Source: JAVKSL01 sp039583695 (GTDB taxonomy: Bacteria > Actinomycetota > Acidimicrobiia > Acidimicrobiales > JAJPHD01). From it: a stretch of DNA of 41,585 bases. The stretch lies in contig JAVKSL010000016.1 in the NCBI GenBank assembly GCA_039583695.1, positions 1 through 41,585 on the forward strand. Reading direction: 5' to 3'. The notes under the pieces were generated by a model, which was not told where the DNA came from, ran no database searches, and saw only the letters and a program-made list of their open reading frames with translations. This document shows, piece by piece, positions 40,101-41,585 of the stretch (its first letter is position 1; each line of letters begins with the position of its first letter). Position numbers and translations under genes: made by a program.

Positions 40101-40872
40101 GCCGGACCCGCTTGTAGATCTCGACCAGGGCCTCCTCCCTGGTTGGCGCCAGGTCCCGCTCGCGCTCCCACTGGCCCTCCAGGAAGTCGAAGTGGCGCAC
40201 GAAGCGCTCCAAGAACCCCTCGTCCTCATACCCGAGCGCCCGGAGCAGCACGAACAGCGAGAGCCGGCGCTTGCGGGCCACCCGGGTGCCGGCGGTGATG
40301 TCCCGGCCCGGCTTGTTCTCCACGTCGAACTCGATCCACTCGCCCCGGTAGGGGTGGATGGTACCGGTGACCGGGATGCGCTGGGCGTCGCGGCCGGGCT
40401 GGAAGATCACCCCCGGCGAGCGCACCAGCTGGGACACGACAACCCGCTCGGTGCCGTTGACGATGAAGGTCCCCTTGTCGGTCATCATCGGAAAGTCCCC
40501 CATGAAGACCGTCTGCTCCTTGATCTCGCCGGTGCCCGCGTTCATGAAGCGCGCCCGCACGAAGATGGGGGCGGCGAAGGTCATGTCCTTCTCCCGGCAG
40601 TCATCCTCGGAGAACTTGGGGGGCGGGCGGAGGTCTATGTCGTCGGGGTCGAACTCCAGCTCGAGGCGTAGGCCCCCGGTGAAGTCGGTGATCGGGCTGA
40701 TATCCCTGAAGGTGTCCGCCAAGCCACGATCCAAGAGCCACTTGAACGAGTCGCGCTGTACGGCGATGAGGTCGGGCAGAGGCAGGACTTCGTCGAGATT
40801 CGCAAAGCTGTAGCGGTCGGTGCTGGAGATTCGAGAGATGGGTCCCCGAGGGGCGGGGGGACGAGTGGTCAA
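37198..40872 (-). CDS. rpoB: DNA-directed RNA polymerase subunit beta
   Basis: 1224 residues from TTG 40872, with AAGGAG 7 nt before it; no ATG or GTG fits better. The rifampicin region at about residues 408-440 ([20 protein letters not shown], then [12 protein letters not shown]) is wild type. Other landmarks: [13 protein letters not shown]-type [19 protein letters not shown], GQNxxVAFMPW-type [33 protein letters not shown] and the C-terminal [20 protein letters not shown]. A low-complexity stretch of about 50 residues lies between [11 protein letters not shown] and PVATPVFDG (coded at about 37871-38030). Co-transcribed with rpoC. Confidence 0.99.
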   Translation of the reverse strand: [1224 protein letters not shown]

Positions 40873-41037
40873 GAACCTGCTCCTTGTGTGTGAGTCGTTG
40901 CTGGTGAGTGCGCTGTCAGGATGCCTGGTGGGAGGGTCGGGGGAGCTTGGGGCTTGAGGTGGTCGCTGGTGGGGGCGGGCGCGGCGGAACCAGGGTCAGA
41001 GCTCGACAGAGCTGAACGCGATCCACGGCAACCGCTT

Positions 41038-41043
41038 AGTATA
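41038..41043 (-). promoter_or_regulatory. Second possible -10 box before rpoB
   Basis: TATACT on the minus strand in the rplL-rpoB spacer. The -35 position (TAGTCG) is poor, so this is weaker than the promoter at 41091-41120. Confidence 0.3.
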
Positions 41044-41090
41044 CACGCTGGCGCGGCAGACGACTACCCCTTTGGGGGATCGCTGGCGGG

Positions 41091-41120
41091 ATTGTACGCC
41101 AGGTTGCCCATAGCGGTCAA
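41091..41120 (-). promoter_or_regulatory. Promoter of rpoBC
   Basis: TTGACC (41120-41115), 18-nt spacer, TACAAT (41096-41091) on the minus strand: five of six matches to each sigma-70 consensus box. It gives rpoBC a leader of about 210 nt and expression independent of rplL. The remaining spacer 40873-41090 shows no gene. Confidence 0.65.
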
Positions 41121-41141
41121 ATCCGCCCAGGCCAGGTCGGG

Positions 41142-41525
41142 CTACTTGAGCTCGACGCTCGCCCCTGCTGCCTCCAGAGAGGCCTTGGCCTTCTCGGCGT
41201 CCTCCTTGGAGACCTTCTCCAAGACCGTCTTGGGCGCCCCGTCGACCAGGTCCTTGGCCTCCTTGAGACCCAGGTTGGTGAGGCTGCGGACCTCCTTGAT
41301 CACCTGGATCTTCTTCTCCCCGGCCGCGTTGAGCACGACGTCGAACTCGTCCTGCTCCTCCACCTCGGGGGCAGCCTCGGCCCCCGGCGCGGCGGCAGCC
41401 GCTGCAACAGGGGCGGCGGCGGTCACTCCGAAGCGGTCCTCGAACTCCTTGAGCAGCTCGGAAAGCTCCAGCACGGTCATGTTGGCGATCCCGTCGAGGA
41501 TCTCTGCCTTGGTAAGGGTAGCCAT
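41142..41525 (-). CDS. rplL: 50S ribosomal protein L7/L12
   Basis: 127 residues. N-terminal dimerisation domain (LTKAEILDGIANMTVLELSE), Ala/Pro-rich hinge (TAAAPVAAAAAAPGAEAAPE) and C-terminal factor-binding domain (EKKIQVIKEVRSLTNLGLKE and AKDLVDGAPKTVLEKVSKED). It forms the ribosomal stalk that recruits EF-Tu and EF-G. ATG 41525 has AAGGAG 4-5 nt upstream. rplJ is expected just beyond the window edge. Confidence 0.98.
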   Translation of the reverse strand: MATLTKAEILDGIANMTVLELSELLKEFEDRFGVTAAAPVAAAAAAPGAEAAPEVEEQDEFDVVLNAAGEKKIQVIKEVRSLTNLGLKEAKDLVDGAPKTVLEKVSKEDAEKAKASLEAAGASVELK

Positions 41526-41537
41526 TGCTCCTTCTTC

Positions 41538-41585
41538 TCTCGGTGGTTGTCTCGGTGGTTGTCTCGGTGGTTGTCTCGGTGGTTG
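41538..41585. repeat. 12-bp tandem repeat at the window edge, upstream of rplL
   Basis: Four exact copies of TCTCGGTGGTTG, running to the last base. On the minus strand (CAACCACCGAGA units) it is in the leader of rplL, 3 nt upstream of the AGAAGGAG ribosome binding site region. True copy number is unknown because the window stops here. Confidence 0.95.

Overview
The window is high-GC bacterial DNA with an actinobacterial gene set: a fused E2-E1 2-oxoglutarate decarboxylase (Kgd type), a primary-type sigma factor, a Lon gene preceded by a match to the actinobacterial HspR operator (HAIR), a rplL-rpoB-rpoC block and an rpsL-rpsG-fusA-tuf-rpsJ block. A secreted acid peptidase of the S53 (sedolisin) family and a CWB2 surface protein fit an acid-habitat, Acidimicrobiia-like actinobacterium. 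The lineage is an inference from gene content only. Both window ends lie in short tandem repeats, and a 100-N gap lies between near-identical repeats, so the sequence looks like a short-read scaffold broken at repeats.

Left part (1-6283): kgd (3' end missing) and a sigma-70 gene run on the minus strand. lon diverges from the sigma gene on the plus strand, with a HAIR-like operator at 3869-3889. Next (6284-13.7 kb): a small hypothetical gene, a lone IS607-type serine recombinase gene, and a compact plus-strand cluster of LolA-like secreted protein, ABC ATPase, ABC permease, lipoprotein and ROK kinase. The permease and the kinase carry in-frame minisatellites at their N termini.

Accessory middle (13.7-27.5 kb): a DUF6941-like gene, VapBC, a methyltransferase with a single-base frameshift, the S53 peptidase with fibronectin-III repeats, a CWB2/Ig-like surface protein, an IS110 scrap next to a VapC scrap, small toxin-antitoxin-like genes, HigBA, and a broken tyrosine recombinase. 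The recombinase is split into two pieces that share an exact 53-bp duplication. Between the pieces lies about 2.1 kb carrying a DUF3825 gene and two small genes. A 24-bp copy of the rpsJ 3' end sits at the left edge of that insert. This is the best candidate for a poorly described mobile unit.

Right part (27.5-41.6 kb): housekeeping genes on the minus strand: rpoB, rpoC, then rpsL, rpsG, fusA, tuf and rpsJ, closed by a perfect hairpin. A plus-strand hsp20 sits between rpoC and rpsL, with a HAIR-like site and a 19-codon relic of an Hsp20 N terminus upstream. Several genes, mostly in the accessory part, have a TANNNT box 5-7 nt before the start codon and little or no properly spaced Shine-Dalgarno sequence, suggesting leaderless transcripts.
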